Part shown: positions 1 through 9,187 of the stretch, piece by piece | Layout of the letters: each line of letters starts with the position of its first letter | How positions within the stretch are numbered: position 1 is the first letter of the stretch | NCBI RefSeq assembly: GCF_002161055.1 | Contig: NZ_NFLT01000004.1 | Span: 1-64,000, forward strand | Direction of reading: 5' to 3' | Source of the DNA: Tyzzerella sp. An114 | GTDB lineage: Bacteria; Bacillota; Clostridia; Lachnospirales; Anaerotignaceae | DNA length: 64,000 nt | Program-made: the position numbers and the translations under genes | The notes under the pieces: model-generated | Seen by the model: the letters and a program-made list of their open reading frames with translations, nothing else | What the model was told of the DNA's origin: nothing | The model's database searches: none

Positions 1-18
1 TGCTGACCACGAATAATT

Positions 19-46
19 ATTATACACGCTTTCTGATAAATGTCAA
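19..46 (-). promoter_or_regulatory. Sigma-A-type promoter leaving the window
   Basis: On the minus strand TTGACA (41-46) and TATAAT (19-24) are separated by 16 bp. Transcription would run off the left edge, so the gene it serves is not visible. Both hexamers match the housekeeping consensus. Confidence 0.55.
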
Positions 47-208
47 CACTTTTTTTAACTTTTTTTCAAAATATTTTAAAATATGCCATTTTCTATTATT
101 TTCTTCGGCGTATATAAAGTTATTATACCATTGTTCTTCTAAAAATACAATATATTTTTAATGGTTTATCACTATTATTTCCCCATATAAAATAATTATT
201 CAATAAAT

Positions 209-937
209 TTACTCTGAAGCATATTTTACAGTTAAATTTACATATGATATATGTTCTTTCATTGCTGCTGAAGCAGTTCTATAATCTTTTGACTTTACAG
301 CATCAAGTATTTTACCATGAAATTCTATTGTCACATCAATAGCTCTTGGATTTTTTATTAAAGATTTCCTTAATGTACTTCTTATACTTTTTTCAAAAGA
401 TTCTCTTGCAGCTAACATTGTATTTATAATTAAATTATTATGGGAAGCATAACAAAGCATAATATGGAAAGATGTATCATAATCTACAAATTTATTTATA
501 TCACCTTTATTAGCAATCATATTAATATAACATTCTTCTATATTTTTTATATCATCATCATTAGCTCTTTTTGCCGCATAACTTGCAGACTCACTTTCAA
601 GCATAACACGAAACTCAAGAAGGTCATTAAGGTCAGAATTAGCCACAGTAAAACTAAAAGGGGCTATACTCACTATATTTTCAATAGGAACTACAAATGT
701 ACCCGCTTTAGACCTTCTTATAAATCCCAAAACAGCTAAAGCAGTATAAGCCTCTCTTAATGTACTTCTTCCAATTCCAAGCATTTCACTTAAAACGTTT
801 TCATTAGGTAAAACACTATCTGGAGGAAGTTTTCCTGATAATATAAGCTCCTTAAAACGTTCAAACAAAGTTGTTGCTATATCTTTACCTAAATCATTTT
901 TCAAAAAATCAACATACTCATTTATTGAATTTTTCAT
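209..937 (-). CDS. FadR-family GntR transcriptional regulator
   Basis: About 242 aa. An N-terminal winged helix-turn-helix (roughly residues 12-82, with GIGRSTLREAYTAL as the recognition-helix region) is followed by an all-helical FCD ligand-binding domain (roughly 100-235). FCD domains bind a metal and a small organic acid through Asp/His residues; candidates are DTSFH, EFHGKIL and the His of MKEHI. The start is ATG at 937 because GGAGG lies just upstream; the frame is open for 26 more codons but no ribosome site supports them. It lies directly downstream of citrate synthase in the same direction, separated by that gene's terminator, so control of the citrate synthase region is possible but inferred. 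The effector is unknown. Confidence 0.88.
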   Translation of the reverse strand: MKNSINEYVDFLKNDLGKDIATTLFERFKELILSGKLPPDSVLPNENVLSEMLGIGRSTLREAYTALAVLGFIRRSKAGTFVVPIENIVSIAPFSFTVANSDLNDLLEFRVMLESESASYAAKRANDDDIKNIEECYINMIANKGDINKFVDYDTSFHIMLCYASHNNLIINTMLAARESFEKSIRSTLRKSLIKNPRAIDVTIEFHGKILDAVKSKDYRTASAAMKEHISYVNLTVKYASE

Positions 938-1031
938 TATAATCCTCCCAAAAATATAGACTCTTTTTGTTATGTTTCGTAATATGATACTATCAAATGG
1001 TTTTTTTAAAGTCAATACGAATAAATAAATA

Positions 1032-1070
1032 AAAAAACACTTTATTTTATAGCAAAATAAAGTGTTTTTT
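1032..1070 (-). terminator. Terminator after citrate synthase
   Basis: Inverted repeat with 17-nt arms (1032-1048 and 1054-1070) and A/T tails on both sides, immediately after the citrate synthase stop codon. Confidence 0.8.
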
Positions 1071-1074
1071 TAAA

Positions 1075-2466
1075 TTATCTAGATTCTATATTTTTATACT
1101 CTCTTCTAGGTGCTACATTCATATATGCTGGTCTTATAATCTTTCCTGCATTTATAAGTTCTTCTATTCTATGAGCACTCCAGCCTGCAATTCTTGATAT
1201 TGCAAATATAGGAGTATAAAGCTCTAAAGGAAGGTCCAACATAGAATAAACAAAACCACTATAAAAGTCGATATTAGCACTTACACCTTTATAAATCTTT
1301 CTCTTTTCAGCAATAACCTTTGGAGCAAGTCTTTCAACCATAGAATAAAGACCATATTCCTCTGTTCTTCCCTTTTCCTGAGAAAGTTTCTCTACGAATG
1401 AAGCAAATATTTTTGCTCTAGGGTCTGATATAGAATAAACAGCATGACCCATACCATATATAAGACCTGCTTTATCAAAAGCACGTTTTTCCAAAAGTGC
1501 TGTAAGATACTCACATATTTCCTCTTCGTCTTTCCAATCCTTAATATTCTTTTTCATATCTTCAAACATCTGTACAACCTTTATATTTGCACCACCATGT
1601 TTTGGACCTTTGAGAGAACCGAGAGCAGCTGCAACAACAGAATATGTGTCGGTTCCCGATGAAGAAACAACATGTGTTGTAAATGTAGAGTTATTACCAC
1701 CGCCATGTTCTGCATGAAGAACAAGGGCAACATCAAGTATTCTAGCTTCAATATCTGTATATTTACCGTCTGGTCTAAGCATAGCAAGTATATTTTCAGC
1801 TGTTGAAAGTTCTGGTTTTGGTGGGTGTATTATGAGACTTTTTCCGTTATAGTAATGATTGTATGTATTATATCCATAAACACTTAAGATAGGGAACATA
1901 GCTATAAGCTGAAGGCACTGTCTTAATACATTTTCGATTGAAATATCATTTGATTTTTTATCATAAGAGTAAAGAGTCAAAACGCTTCTAGCAAGAGCAT
2001 TCATCATGTCATCACTAGGAGCTTTCATTATAACATCACGAGTAAAACTTGTTGGAAGACTTCTATATTTGACAAGAGTTTTATTAAATTCTTCAAGCTG
2101 TTCACAAGAAGGAAGTTCACCAAAAAGGAGAAGATATACTGTTTCTTCAAAACCGAAACGTTTTTCTTTTATAAATCCAGAAACAAGTTCTTCAACATCA
2201 AAACCACGGAAATAAAGTTTTCCTTCACAAGGAACTTCTTCTCCATTTATAACTTCTTTTGATTTTATTTCTGAAATTTCAGTAAGACCTGTAAGGACAC
2301 CTTTTCCATTAAGGTCTCTAAGACCTCTATTTACTTTGTATTTAATATAAAGTTCCTCATTTATATAGTCATTTGTCTTACAGAGAGATGCCAATTTTTT
2401 AATATCATCTGTTATTTCGGAATAATCGAATTTAACAGGTATACTGTAATCATTGTAGTTATTCAT
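1075..2466 (-). CDS. gltA: Citrate synthase (citrate/2-methylcitrate synthase family)
   Basis: 463 aa. It condenses acetyl-CoA and oxaloacetate to citrate. The catalytic triad of the family is visible: His290 in GPKHGGAN, His341 in GMGHAVY and Asp400 in NIDFYSG; HAEHGGGNNSTF (251-262) is the conserved helix before the active site. It is longer than the roughly 430-aa bacterial type II enzyme, with an N-terminal extension of about 60-80 residues, as is common in clostridial homologs. It is monocistronic between its own terminator and the CstA terminator. No aconitase or isocitrate dehydrogenase is visible, so whether it feeds glutamate synthesis cannot be told here. A propionyl-CoA (methylcitrate) specificity cannot be excluded by eye. 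Confidence 0.93.
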   Translation of the reverse strand: MNNYNDYSIPVKFDYSEITDDIKKLASLCKTNDYINEELYIKYKVNRGLRDLNGKGVLTGLTEISEIKSKEVINGEEVPCEGKLYFRGFDVEELVSGFIKEKRFGFEETVYLLLFGELPSCEQLEEFNKTLVKYRSLPTSFTRDVIMKAPSDDMMNALARSVLTLYSYDKKSNDISIENVLRQCLQLIAMFPILSVYGYNTYNHYYNGKSLIIHPPKPELSTAENILAMLRPDGKYTDIEARILDVALVLHAEHGGGNNSTFTTHVVSSSGTDTYSVVAAALGSLKGPKHGGANIKVVQMFEDMKKNIKDWKDEEEICEYLTALLEKRAFDKAGLIYGMGHAVYSISDPRAKIFASFVEKLSQEKGRTEEYGLYSMVERLAPKVIAEKRKIYKGVSANIDFYSGFVYSMLDLPLELYTPIFAISRIAGWSAHRIEELINAGKIIRPAYMNVAPRREYKNIESR

Positions 2467-2595
2467 ATTTATATCACTCTCCTTATAATACTTAACAATA
2501 AATAAACTTCTGTTTGAGATATAATACCATACAAAACAGACATTTGTCTATGCAATATAATATACGGTAAAAATCAGAAACAGTTTAAAAATTAA

Positions 2596-2626
2596 AAATA
2601 CCTCTTTTTTAAAAAAAGAGGTATTT
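2596..2626 (-). terminator. Terminator after CstA
   Basis: Inverted repeat AAATACCTC/GAGGTATTT with A/T-rich tails, lying between the CstA stop and the citrate synthase leader. Confidence 0.7.
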
Positions 2627-2664
2627 AAAAGCTTGTGTTTTAAACTTATGTATTTTTTATATTT

Positions 2665-4107
2665 TTATTTTATAGATTTCTGTTTTTTACCTGTTCTAAG
2701 TATAAGAATTACATAAATAACAGTTATAACAATACCTGCTATATAAGCAATATTCATTGGAATATTAAAACCAATCTTTGCATTTAAAATGAAAGATGAA
2801 ATTATGAAACAGTAGAAAGCACCTGGAATTATTGAGCAGATGAAGTTTCTTCCGTTTTTGTAAAGATAAACAGTAATCATAGCAAAAGCGAATATAGCTA
2901 TTGTCTGGTTACTCCATGCAAAGTATCTCCAAAGAATATTAAATCCATTTGCATTAAGTTTTGCAAATATAAGTATAGCAGCAACAAAAACGAATATTAC
3001 AGCTGATAATATAATACGGTGTGATTTTTCTTTCTGGTCATAGTGAAGATATTCAGCAACCATAAGTCTTAATGATCTTAAAGCTGTGTCACCAGATGTA
3101 ATAGGAAGAACAACAACACCAAGAAGAGCTATAATACCACCGATAGAACCAAGCATATCTTTTGCAACAGTACCAACAACAGCAGTTGCTCCAGGGATTG
3201 CAGAGCCTTCTGGAAGCATTGTATATGTACCCATAGCAGCAGCAGCCCAAATCATAGCAATGAAACCTTCAAGAATCATCATGTAATAGAAAGTCATTTT
3301 GCCTTCTCTCTCGTCAGTAACTGAACGAGCAATAAGAGTAGCCTGTGTTGAGTGGAAACCTGAAGTAATACCACAAGCAACAGTTACAAAGAATATAGGT
3401 AAAATAGGGTCTTTATTAAGACTCATCCACCAAACTGGTTCATCGCCTATACCTGTAAGAGGATATCCTTTGACAAATATACCGCCGAATATGCCGACAG
3501 CTGATAAAAGAAGAATGATACCGAAAATAGGATATATTCTACCAATAATTTTATCTATTGGGAATAATGTAGCTACTAAATAATAAATAAATATAACTGC
3601 GTAAACAATCCATACAGTAGGGTTAGAAGCTGAACCATCCTGATTAAGAATTGATGTTACAAAAATATCTCCAGGTGTGTAAATGAAAACAGCACCAACA
3701 AGGAGCATTAAGAGACAAATAAAAATATTATAAACCTGGAAAGTACCATTTCCAAGATATTTACCTATAAGAGCAGGCATCTGAGCACCTTTTTCTCTTA
3801 TAGAAATCATACCACTCATATAGTCATGAAGAGCACCACTAAGTACACAACCTATTGGTATAATAATAAATGCCACAGGTCCAAAAAGAATACCCTGAAT
3901 AGGTCCAAATATAGGGCCAGTACCGGCAATATTAAGAAGTTCGATTAAGCTGTTTTTCCATTTGTTCATAGGAACAAAGTCGATGCCGTCATTCATTGTA
4001 ATGGCGGGAGTAGGTCTGTCATCCGGTCCAAACACCTTATCACAAAAAGCACCATATAAAGCACCGCCCACAAAAAGGATAACAAGACCGATTATAAATG
4101 TAGTCAT
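2665..4107 (-). CDS. CstA-family carbon-starvation carrier (pyruvate/peptide transporter)
   Basis: 480 aa, a polytopic membrane protein with more than ten hydrophobic segments. The CstA signature is clear near the N terminus: NDGIDFVPMNKWKN followed by HDYMSGMISIREKG. Members import pyruvate or peptides; E. coli CstA and BtsT are about 700 aa, while this short form is the usual clostridial version. The start ATG is preceded by an AGGGGTG ribosome site. It has its own terminator and faces a divergent thioesterase gene. Pyruvate is the most likely substrate from characterised relatives, but the sequence alone does not decide it. Confidence 0.88.
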   Translation of the reverse strand: MTTFIIGLVILFVGGALYGAFCDKVFGPDDRPTPAITMNDGIDFVPMNKWKNSLIELLNIAGTGPIFGPIQGILFGPVAFIIIPIGCVLSGALHDYMSGMISIREKGAQMPALIGKYLGNGTFQVYNIFICLLMLLVGAVFIYTPGDIFVTSILNQDGSASNPTVWIVYAVIFIYYLVATLFPIDKIIGRIYPIFGIILLLSAVGIFGGIFVKGYPLTGIGDEPVWWMSLNKDPILPIFFVTVACGITSGFHSTQATLIARSVTDEREGKMTFYYMMILEGFIAMIWAAAAMGTYTMLPEGSAIPGATAVVGTVAKDMLGSIGGIIALLGVVVLPITSGDTALRSLRLMVAEYLHYDQKEKSHRIILSAVIFVFVAAILIFAKLNANGFNILWRYFAWSNQTIAIFAFAMITVYLYKNGRNFICSIIPGAFYCFIISSFILNAKIGFNIPMNIAYIAGIVITVIYVILILRTGKKQKSIK

Positions 4108-4459
4108 ATTAATACACCCCTTTTTCTGATTAATTACATTTATAAACTAATCATTTAAACAATCCAAATATCATCAAACAAAAATTTTTATATAAAATAA
4201 AAATTAAACACAAGCACATATTTTTTATTATAAAAAACATTTGTTTTGTGATAATAGACTGTTAATTTAAGTATATGCATTTAATCACATTTTTTCAAGC
4301 AAAATATAAAATTCGCCATATTTTTTGTGCATATTGTACACTTGTTTTTATAAAAAAACAACAACTTCAATATATTAAATTTTTACCCAAAAATCATTGA
4401 AAACCTTTAAAAAACGGTATATCATTTTAAAAAATGCTTTAAAAAGGAGACATAATTAT
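4108..4459. other. Divergent intergenic region, about 350 bp
   Basis: Very AT-rich spacer between the divergent CstA and thioesterase genes. It must hold both promoters, but no hexamer pair stands out. A 41-codon plus-strand reading frame near 4276 has no ribosome site and is not called. Confidence 0.5.
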
Positions 4460-4897
4460 ATGTGTAATAATATTAAAAATATATGTTCTACGTCAACCGA
4501 TATACGTGTACGATATGCCGAAACTGATGCAATGGGAGTTGTGCACCATGCAAATTATTATGTATATTTTGAAAGGGCAAGAGAAGACCTTATAAATGCT
4601 TTTGGAATTAGTTATTTTGAAATGGAAAGCCTTGGAGTTATGACTCCTGTAATAGAAACTCAATGCAGATATATAAGCCCTGCAAAATATGGAGATATAA
4701 TAACAGTAAAAACAAACATGGAAAAACTTACTCCTGTAAAATTTGAAATAACCTATGAAGTATCAAGAAAATCAGACGAAACACTTTTAGCAACAGGTAA
4801 AACATTAATGGCTTTCATTGATAAAGAAAACTTCAAACCTGTAAATTTAAAAAAATTTAGACCTGAAATATGGGAAAAATTCAACTCAAAAAATTAA
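4460..4897 (+). CDS. Acyl-CoA thioesterase, hotdog fold (YbgC/FadM type)
   Basis: About 145 aa from ATG 4460, chosen because AAAAAGGAGA lies 9 nt upstream; 21 further in-frame codons upstream lack a ribosome site. The 4HBT signature is present: RYAETDAMGVVHHANYYVYF, with the Asp of ETDAMG and the following His/Tyr forming the usual catalytic segment, then FERARED. The family hydrolyses acyl-CoA thioesters in the cytoplasm. The chain-length preference is not readable. The gene is single, divergent from CstA and convergent with the amino-acid importer, sharing a bidirectional terminator. Confidence 0.88.
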   Translation: MCNNIKNICSTSTDIRVRYAETDAMGVVHHANYYVYFERAREDLINAFGISYFEMESLGVMTPVIETQCRYISPAKYGDIITVKTNMEKLTPVKFEITYEVSRKSDETLLATGKTLMAFIDKENFKPVNLKKFRPEIWEKFNSKN

Positions 4898-4900
4898 ATA

Positions 4901-4940
4901 AAAAAAGACTGTCTGTTTAAATTACAGACAGTCTTTTTTA
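4901..4940. terminator. Bidirectional terminator, thioesterase / ABC importer
   Basis: Stem AAAAGACTGTCTGT (4903-4916) pairs perfectly with 4924-4937 and has T-runs on both strands, between two convergent genes. Confidence 0.88.
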
Positions 4941-4942
4941 TA

Positions 4943-5662
4943 TTAAGCTCTCATTATTTTTGAATATTCTTCAGAATTCATATCGGCAGTAATAACACCG
5001 TTTTCAATAACAACAATTCTATCAGAAACATCTCTAACAAACTTCTCATCATGGCTTATTATAAGTATCCCCATACCATCTTTAGCAAGGTCACGTATAA
5101 TTTTAACAATATCCATAACAAGAGCAGAGTCAAGAGCAGCCGTAGGCTCATCAAAACATAATAATTTAGGATTTGTCACACAGCTTCTAGCAATAGCCAC
5201 ACGCTGTTTCTGACCACCTGAAAGCTCAAAAGGTTTATTGTTAAGTTTATCTCCCATATCAAGTCTTTCAAGTATTTTAATAGCCTTTTTATCAGCTTCC
5301 TCTTTTGACATTTTATAAACCTCAGTCAAAGCAAGAGTCACATTTTCAAGTACAGTAAGATGAGGGAAAAGGTGATAATTTTGAAAAACCATTCCCAAAC
5401 TTTTTCTTATCTCATAGAGTTCTTTTTTTGTGGCACGAACCATTGTACCATTCTCCTCCATACAGAGATATTTCCCATCAATCAATATTGTACCTTTATC
5501 ACAAGTTTCAAGACCCATAATACATCTTAAAACCGTAGTTTTTCCTGCACCGGATTTACCTATTATAGAAATTATTTCTCCAGGGTTTGCCTCAAGACTA
5601 ACACCTTTAAGGACATCTTTTCCCCCGAAAGATTTGCATAATCCATCAGCTTTTAAAAGCAT
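4943..5662 (-). CDS. Polar amino-acid ABC transporter, ATP-binding protein (GlnQ type)
   Basis: About 239 aa. Walker A GKSGAGKT, Q-loop FQNYHLFPHLTVLENV, signature LSGGQKQRVAIARS, Walker B LLCFDEPTAALD and switch His in ISHDEKF are all present. It powers import through the permease encoded just upstream. The start is ATG 5662 because AGGAGT lies 8 nt before it, inside the last codons of the permease gene; the alternative ATG at 5680 would sit in that ribosome site. Last gene of a three-gene operon ending at the shared terminator. Confidence 0.92.
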   Translation of the reverse strand: MLLKADGLCKSFGGKDVLKGVSLEANPGEIISIIGKSGAGKTTVLRCIMGLETCDKGTILIDGKYLCMEENGTMVRATKKELYEIRKSLGMVFQNYHLFPHLTVLENVTLALTEVYKMSKEEADKKAIKILERLDMGDKLNNKPFELSGGQKQRVAIARSCVTNPKLLCFDEPTAALDSALVMDIVKIIRDLAKDGMGILIISHDEKFVRDVSDRIVVIENGVITADMNSEEYSKIMRA

Positions 5663-5669
5663 TTTACAC

Positions 5670-6317
5670 CTACTCCTCATAAATAACTTTCTTTTCTACT
5701 TTTTCAAGAATTTTTGTAATAACAAATGTCATAACAAGATACATTATAGCAGCAACAACAAAAGGAATAAGAGTTACATCTCTATTGGCAATACCTTTTG
5801 AAAGTTTAAGAATATCATTAAGACCTATTATATATACAAGTGATGTATCTTTTACAAGAGTTATTATCTCATTTCCAACAGCAGGAAGTGTTCTTTTAAA
5901 AACCTGAGGAAGTACAATTTTCATATTAATCTGAAAAGGAGTAAATCCAAGTATAGAAGCTGCTTCTCTCTGTCCTTTTTCTATGGACTGTATTCCTGAA
6001 CGGAATATTTCTCCAAAATATGCCGCATAATTAAGCACAAAAGGCACATAGGCAGACATAAGTCTGTTACTTCCAAGACTTATACCTATAACAGGAAGTC
6101 CAAAGAATACAAACATTATCTGGAGCAAAAGAGGAGTTCCTCTCAATGCCCATATGTAAAATTCTGCAATTTTTCGCACAACAACATTTTTAGAAAGTCT
6201 GCAAAGTGCGACTACAATACCAAGGGGTATTGAAAATATAATACATACTGCAAAAACTTTAAGTGTTACTTCAAGTCCTGCACCTATTTGCACAAAATAA
6301 TTTAAAATACTGTCCAT
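5670..6317 (-). CDS. Polar amino-acid ABC transporter, permease (HisM/GlnP type)
   Basis: 215 aa with about five membrane segments. The cytoplasmic coupling loop carries the EAA motif (REAASILGFTPFQINMKIVL), and WALRGTPLLLQ in the second segment is diagnostic of the polar amino-acid permease family. It forms a homodimeric channel with the neighbouring ATPase. The ATPase ribosome site lies in its last codons, so the two are translationally coupled. Substrate class follows the binding protein; the exact amino acid is not readable. Confidence 0.92.
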   Translation of the reverse strand: MDSILNYFVQIGAGLEVTLKVFAVCIIFSIPLGIVVALCRLSKNVVVRKIAEFYIWALRGTPLLLQIMFVFFGLPVIGISLGSNRLMSAYVPFVLNYAAYFGEIFRSGIQSIEKGQREAASILGFTPFQINMKIVLPQVFKRTLPAVGNEIITLVKDTSLVYIIGLNDILKLSKGIANRDVTLIPFVVAAIMYLVMTFVITKILEKVEKKVIYEE

Positions 6318-6378
6318 TACCTGTGGTTTCCCTTCTAGTTACGAATTTAAAAATTTACAAATTTTTATAAACAACAAA

Positions 6379-7224
6379 TTATTTAATGATGTCATCACCA
6401 AACCATTTTTCTCCTATTGCTTTTGTTGTTCCGTCTTCTTTAAGAGCGTCCATAGCTCCGTTTATAGCTTCAACAAGGGCTGTATCATCTTTTCTTGCAC
6501 CAATTCCGTATTCTTCCTCACCAAAGTCCTCATCAAGTATTTTGTACTTTTCAGCACCTTTCTGAGAAATATAGTATTTTACAAGAACTTCGTCAGCAAC
6601 AACAGCGTCACTTCTTCCAGCTTCAAGGTCTCTTAAACACTGGTCATTTGTCTCAAAAGTTACAAGCTCAGCAAAAGTATCTTTAACTTCTGGTTTTCCT
6701 TCTATTGCATCAACAGCACTTGACATATCCTGAGCAGCAACAGTTTTTCCTGCAAGGTCTGCAATACTATTTATATCACTGTCAGCCATTGTAACAACAA
6801 TCTGTCTATTTTCAAGATAAGGGTCTGTAAAGCTTACAACTTCTTTTCTTTCATCTGTTATAGTATATCCATTCCATAATAAATCTACTGTGCCATTATT
6901 AAGCTCAGTCTCTTTCATTGACCAATCAATTGGCTGGAATTCAAAAGGAATGCCAAGTTCTTCAGAAACAGCATTTGCAAGTTCAACGTCAACACCTGTA
7001 AGCTCACCATTTTCATCTCTAAATCCCATAGGAGCAAAAGTATCATCAAGACCAACTATTATTTTATCATAATCAAGAGTAGCTTCGCCACTGTTTTCTC
7101 CTTCTGTTGAAACATTTTCATTGTTTGAATTAGTATCTTCTGTTGATGAACTGTTTCCACATCCTGCAAAAACAGCTACTGCCATAACAGCAGTTAAACC
7201 TAAAGCAAGTATTTTCTTTTTCAT
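6379..7224 (-). CDS. Polar amino-acid ABC transporter, substrate-binding lipoprotein
   Basis: 281 aa. A lipoprotein signal with lipobox ending VFAGC (Cys22) is followed by an acidic Ser/Asn/Glu linker (about 23-50) and an SBP_bac_3 domain: VGLDDTFAPMGFRDENGELTGVDVELA is split by the ligand cleft, with the Arg/Asp pair of RSDAVVADEVL later. It is anchored outside the membrane and delivers an amino acid (cystine-, glutamine- or arginine-type) to the permease. First gene of the operon, behind a TTGACA promoter at 7309-7337; about 60 nt separate it from the permease. Confidence 0.92.
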   Translation of the reverse strand: MKKKILALGLTAVMAVAVFAGCGNSSSTEDTNSNNENVSTEGENSGEATLDYDKIIVGLDDTFAPMGFRDENGELTGVDVELANAVSEELGIPFEFQPIDWSMKETELNNGTVDLLWNGYTITDERKEVVSFTDPYLENRQIVVTMADSDINSIADLAGKTVAAQDMSSAVDAIEGKPEVKDTFAELVTFETNDQCLRDLEAGRSDAVVADEVLVKYYISQKGAEKYKILDEDFGEEEYGIGARKDDTALVEAINGAMDALKEDGTTKAIGEKWFGDDIIK

Positions 7225-7308
7225 AAAAAATTCCCCCTAAAAAAATAAATATTATGTATTATGTTTATATTAATAATCATTAATGTTATATTACATTATC
7301 ACATTAGT

Positions 7309-7337
7309 AGATTAAAGTAAAAATACATTTCTGTCAA
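7309..7337 (-). promoter_or_regulatory. Promoter of the amino-acid importer operon
   Basis: Minus strand: TTGACA (7332-7337), 17-bp spacer, TAATCT (7309-7314), about 85 bp before the binding-protein start. Confidence 0.55.
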
Positions 7338-7367
7338 GGGCATAAATGAAATTAGCAGTAAAAACTA

Positions 7368-7396
7368 TTGACTAAACTAAAAATAATACCTAAAAT
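7368..7396 (+). promoter_or_regulatory. Promoter of tRNA-Arg
   Basis: TTGACT (7368-7373), 17-bp spacer, TAAAAT (7391-7396), 13 bp before the tRNA 5' end. Confidence 0.65.
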
Positions 7397-7409
7397 AGAA
7401 AAAGATTAT

Positions 7410-7483
7410 GTTTCCGTAGCTCAGTAGGATAGAGCGACCGCCTCCTAAGCGGTAGGTCGCAGGTTCGATTCCTGTCGGGAACA
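7410..7483 (+). tRNA. tRNA-Arg (anticodon CCU)
   Basis: A complete cloverleaf: acceptor GTTTCCG/CGGGAAC, D-arm with AGCTCAGTAGGAT, anticodon loop CTCCTAA giving anticodon CCT, T-arm with GGTTCGATTCC, discriminator A at 7483. CCA is not encoded and must be added enzymatically. It reads AGG codons. Confidence 0.95.
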
Positions 7484-7485
7484 TA

Positions 7486-7525
7486 AAAAAAGCCGAAACC
7501 ATTTTTATAGTTTCGGTTTTTTTTA
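7486..7525. terminator. Terminator between tRNA-Arg and MATE gene
   Basis: Stem GCCGAAAC/GTTTCGGT with A-run before and T-run after; it serves the tRNA on the plus strand and the MATE gene on the minus strand. Confidence 0.85.
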
Positions 7526-7528
7526 ATT

Positions 7529-8869
7529 TTAATAATATTTATTTTTATAAAATCTATATGCAAGTAAGCACAAAATTATTTGAACAACAGATGAAATAGG
7601 TGTACTTAATCCTATATGAAATAATGTAGCTCCTTCAATATTACTCATCAAAAAAACCACAGGAATTCTAACACAGAAAGCACCAAAAACACCTTGTAAC
7701 ATAACAAATATTGTTTTTCCACAACCATTAAAATATCCTATAAAACAGAATAAAATAGCAGTCAACAAACAATCAATGGCATAGGCTTTCAAATATTCAT
7801 GGGCAAAAGCGATTACCTCAATTTCATTAGAAAAAACAGAAGACAATAAAGAACCACCAAAAAATGCTAAAGAGCCCATAATAAAACCAGCAACCAAAGC
7901 TGTTTTTATACCATAAAACAAAGATTTTTTTGAACGTTCAAAATTACCAGCACCATTATTTTGTGCAACAAAGGCAGAAATAGACTGCATATATGCTGAT
8001 GCAACCAACATAAGAAATACACAAACTTTTTCTGCAACACCTACTGCTGCCGACTCCATAACTCCCATACTATTTACTACTACCTGTATAAACAAAAAAG
8101 AAAACTGAACTAATAACTCTTGTAATGCAATAGGAGTTCCAATAAATAATATTTTTTTGACACAACTACTATCAAAAGTTATATATTTTTTTGAAAATGA
8201 AAAAGGCAACTGTTTTTTACTTATAAAATAAAAAGAAACAAAAACACTTATAGCCTGAGCAGATACAGTAGCAATAGCAGCACCACTAGCTCCCATATTA
8301 AACACAGCAACTAAAATTAAATCACCAACAATATTAATTATACAAGCTATAACAACTGTAATTAAAGGTGTTTTGGAATCACCAATACCACGAAAAATTG
8401 CACCTATAACATTGTAAGCAGTAATAAAAACTGTTCCTATACCACAGATTTTAATATAATTGCTTGTCTGTTCAAAGGCCTCTTTTGGAGCGTGCATAGC
8501 TTTAGCTAAAGCACTACTAAAAGGCACTATTAACAGAGTAATAATAATTGCAATAACTGCAAAAATGGCAATACCTGCACCTATACCTTTTCCAGCCTGT
8601 TTAGGTCTATTAGCACCTATACAATCTCCAACAAAAACAGTAACACCCATTGTAAGACCTGTAATTACCATTGTAATCATATTAAATAACTGGCTACCGG
8701 AAGCAACTCCCGACTGTTCATAGGTTCCGGCAAATTTACCTACAATTATAAGGTCAGCAGCCCCATACATTGCTTGTAAAAAAAGTGCTAAAAGTACAGG
8801 AAAAGCAAATGAAATAAGTGATTTTAATATATTACCCTCAACTAAACTTCCTCCACTAACTGATTTCAT
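7529..8869 (-). CDS. MATE-family efflux transporter
   Basis: 446 aa with about twelve membrane helices in two homologous halves. Typical MATE features are the N-terminal LISFAFPVLLALFLQ and AADLIIVGKF in helix 2. These antiporters expel cationic drugs or metabolites using Na+ or H+. The start ATG follows AAGGAGGATACT. It is monocistronic, preceded by an unusually long leader with terminator-like hairpins (8964-9017 and 9135-9187), which suggests conditional expression. It belongs to a different subgroup from the MATE at 59618. Confidence 0.92.
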   Translation of the reverse strand: MKSVSGGSLVEGNILKSLISFAFPVLLALFLQAMYGAADLIIVGKFAGTYEQSGVASGSQLFNMITMVITGLTMGVTVFVGDCIGANRPKQAGKGIGAGIAIFAVIAIIITLLIVPFSSALAKAMHAPKEAFEQTSNYIKICGIGTVFITAYNVIGAIFRGIGDSKTPLITVVIACIINIVGDLILVAVFNMGASGAAIATVSAQAISVFVSFYFISKKQLPFSFSKKYITFDSSCVKKILFIGTPIALQELLVQFSFLFIQVVVNSMGVMESAAVGVAEKVCVFLMLVASAYMQSISAFVAQNNGAGNFERSKKSLFYGIKTALVAGFIMGSLAFFGGSLLSSVFSNEIEVIAFAHEYLKAYAIDCLLTAILFCFIGYFNGCGKTIFVMLQGVFGAFCVRIPVVFLMSNIEGATLFHIGLSTPISSVVQIILCLLAYRFYKNKYY

Positions 8870-8963
8870 AGTATATAGTATCCTCCTTAAAAAAATAAAC
8901 TTGGTTTTATGTAATTAAAACTAAATCTTAATTTTTTAAATTTTTATCTATCCTCCTTCTTTA

Positions 8964-9017
8964 ATAAAAAAAGCTGGATAAGAAAACAGGAATTTCACCT
9001 GCCATCTTATCCAGCTT
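8964..9017 (-). terminator. Intrinsic terminator / attenuator in the MATE 5' leader
   Basis: A perfect 12-bp stem (8971-8982 with 9006-9017) with an inner CAGG/CCTG pair, followed on the minus strand by a U-rich run. It lies between promoter 9057-9085 and the MATE start, about 95 nt before the ATG, so transcripts must pass it to express the gene. Confidence 0.75.
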
Positions 9018-9056
9018 ATAACATTAAATGTTATTTACCCTCCGATGAACGATAAA

Positions 9057-9085
9057 ATGATAACAAATAAAAATTTTTATGTCAA
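9057..9085 (-). promoter_or_regulatory. Proximal promoter of the MATE gene
   Basis: Minus strand: TTGACA (9080-9085), 17-bp spacer, TATCAT (9057-9062). It would give a leader of about 180 nt containing the terminator at 8964-9017. Confidence 0.65.
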
Positions 9086-9134
9086 TAAAAAACACTATAA
9101 ATCAGTTATACATAAAATATATAAAAATCCAGAC

Positions 9135-9187
9135 AAAAGAAAATAACCTTTGAATAATGTTTCTTTACACAAAATTCAAAGGTTATT
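9135..9187 (-). terminator. Terminator overlapping a tiny leader ORF
   Basis: A perfect 14-bp stem (9142-9155 with 9174-9187) followed by a U-rich stretch on the minus strand. The stop codon of the 9-codon ORF lies inside its first arm, the arrangement seen in ribosome-dependent attenuators. Confidence 0.65.

Noticed and set aside
4276-4401. 41-codon plus-strand ORF before the thioesterase
   Set aside because: No ribosome site and composition expected from random AT-rich DNA.
8971-9017. GGCAGGTGAAATTCCTG inside the MATE attenuator resembles part of an FMN riboswitch
   Set aside because: The other conserved FMN elements (ACCGGCGGT and the outer helices) are missing, and the stretch is simply the inner part of the terminator hairpin.
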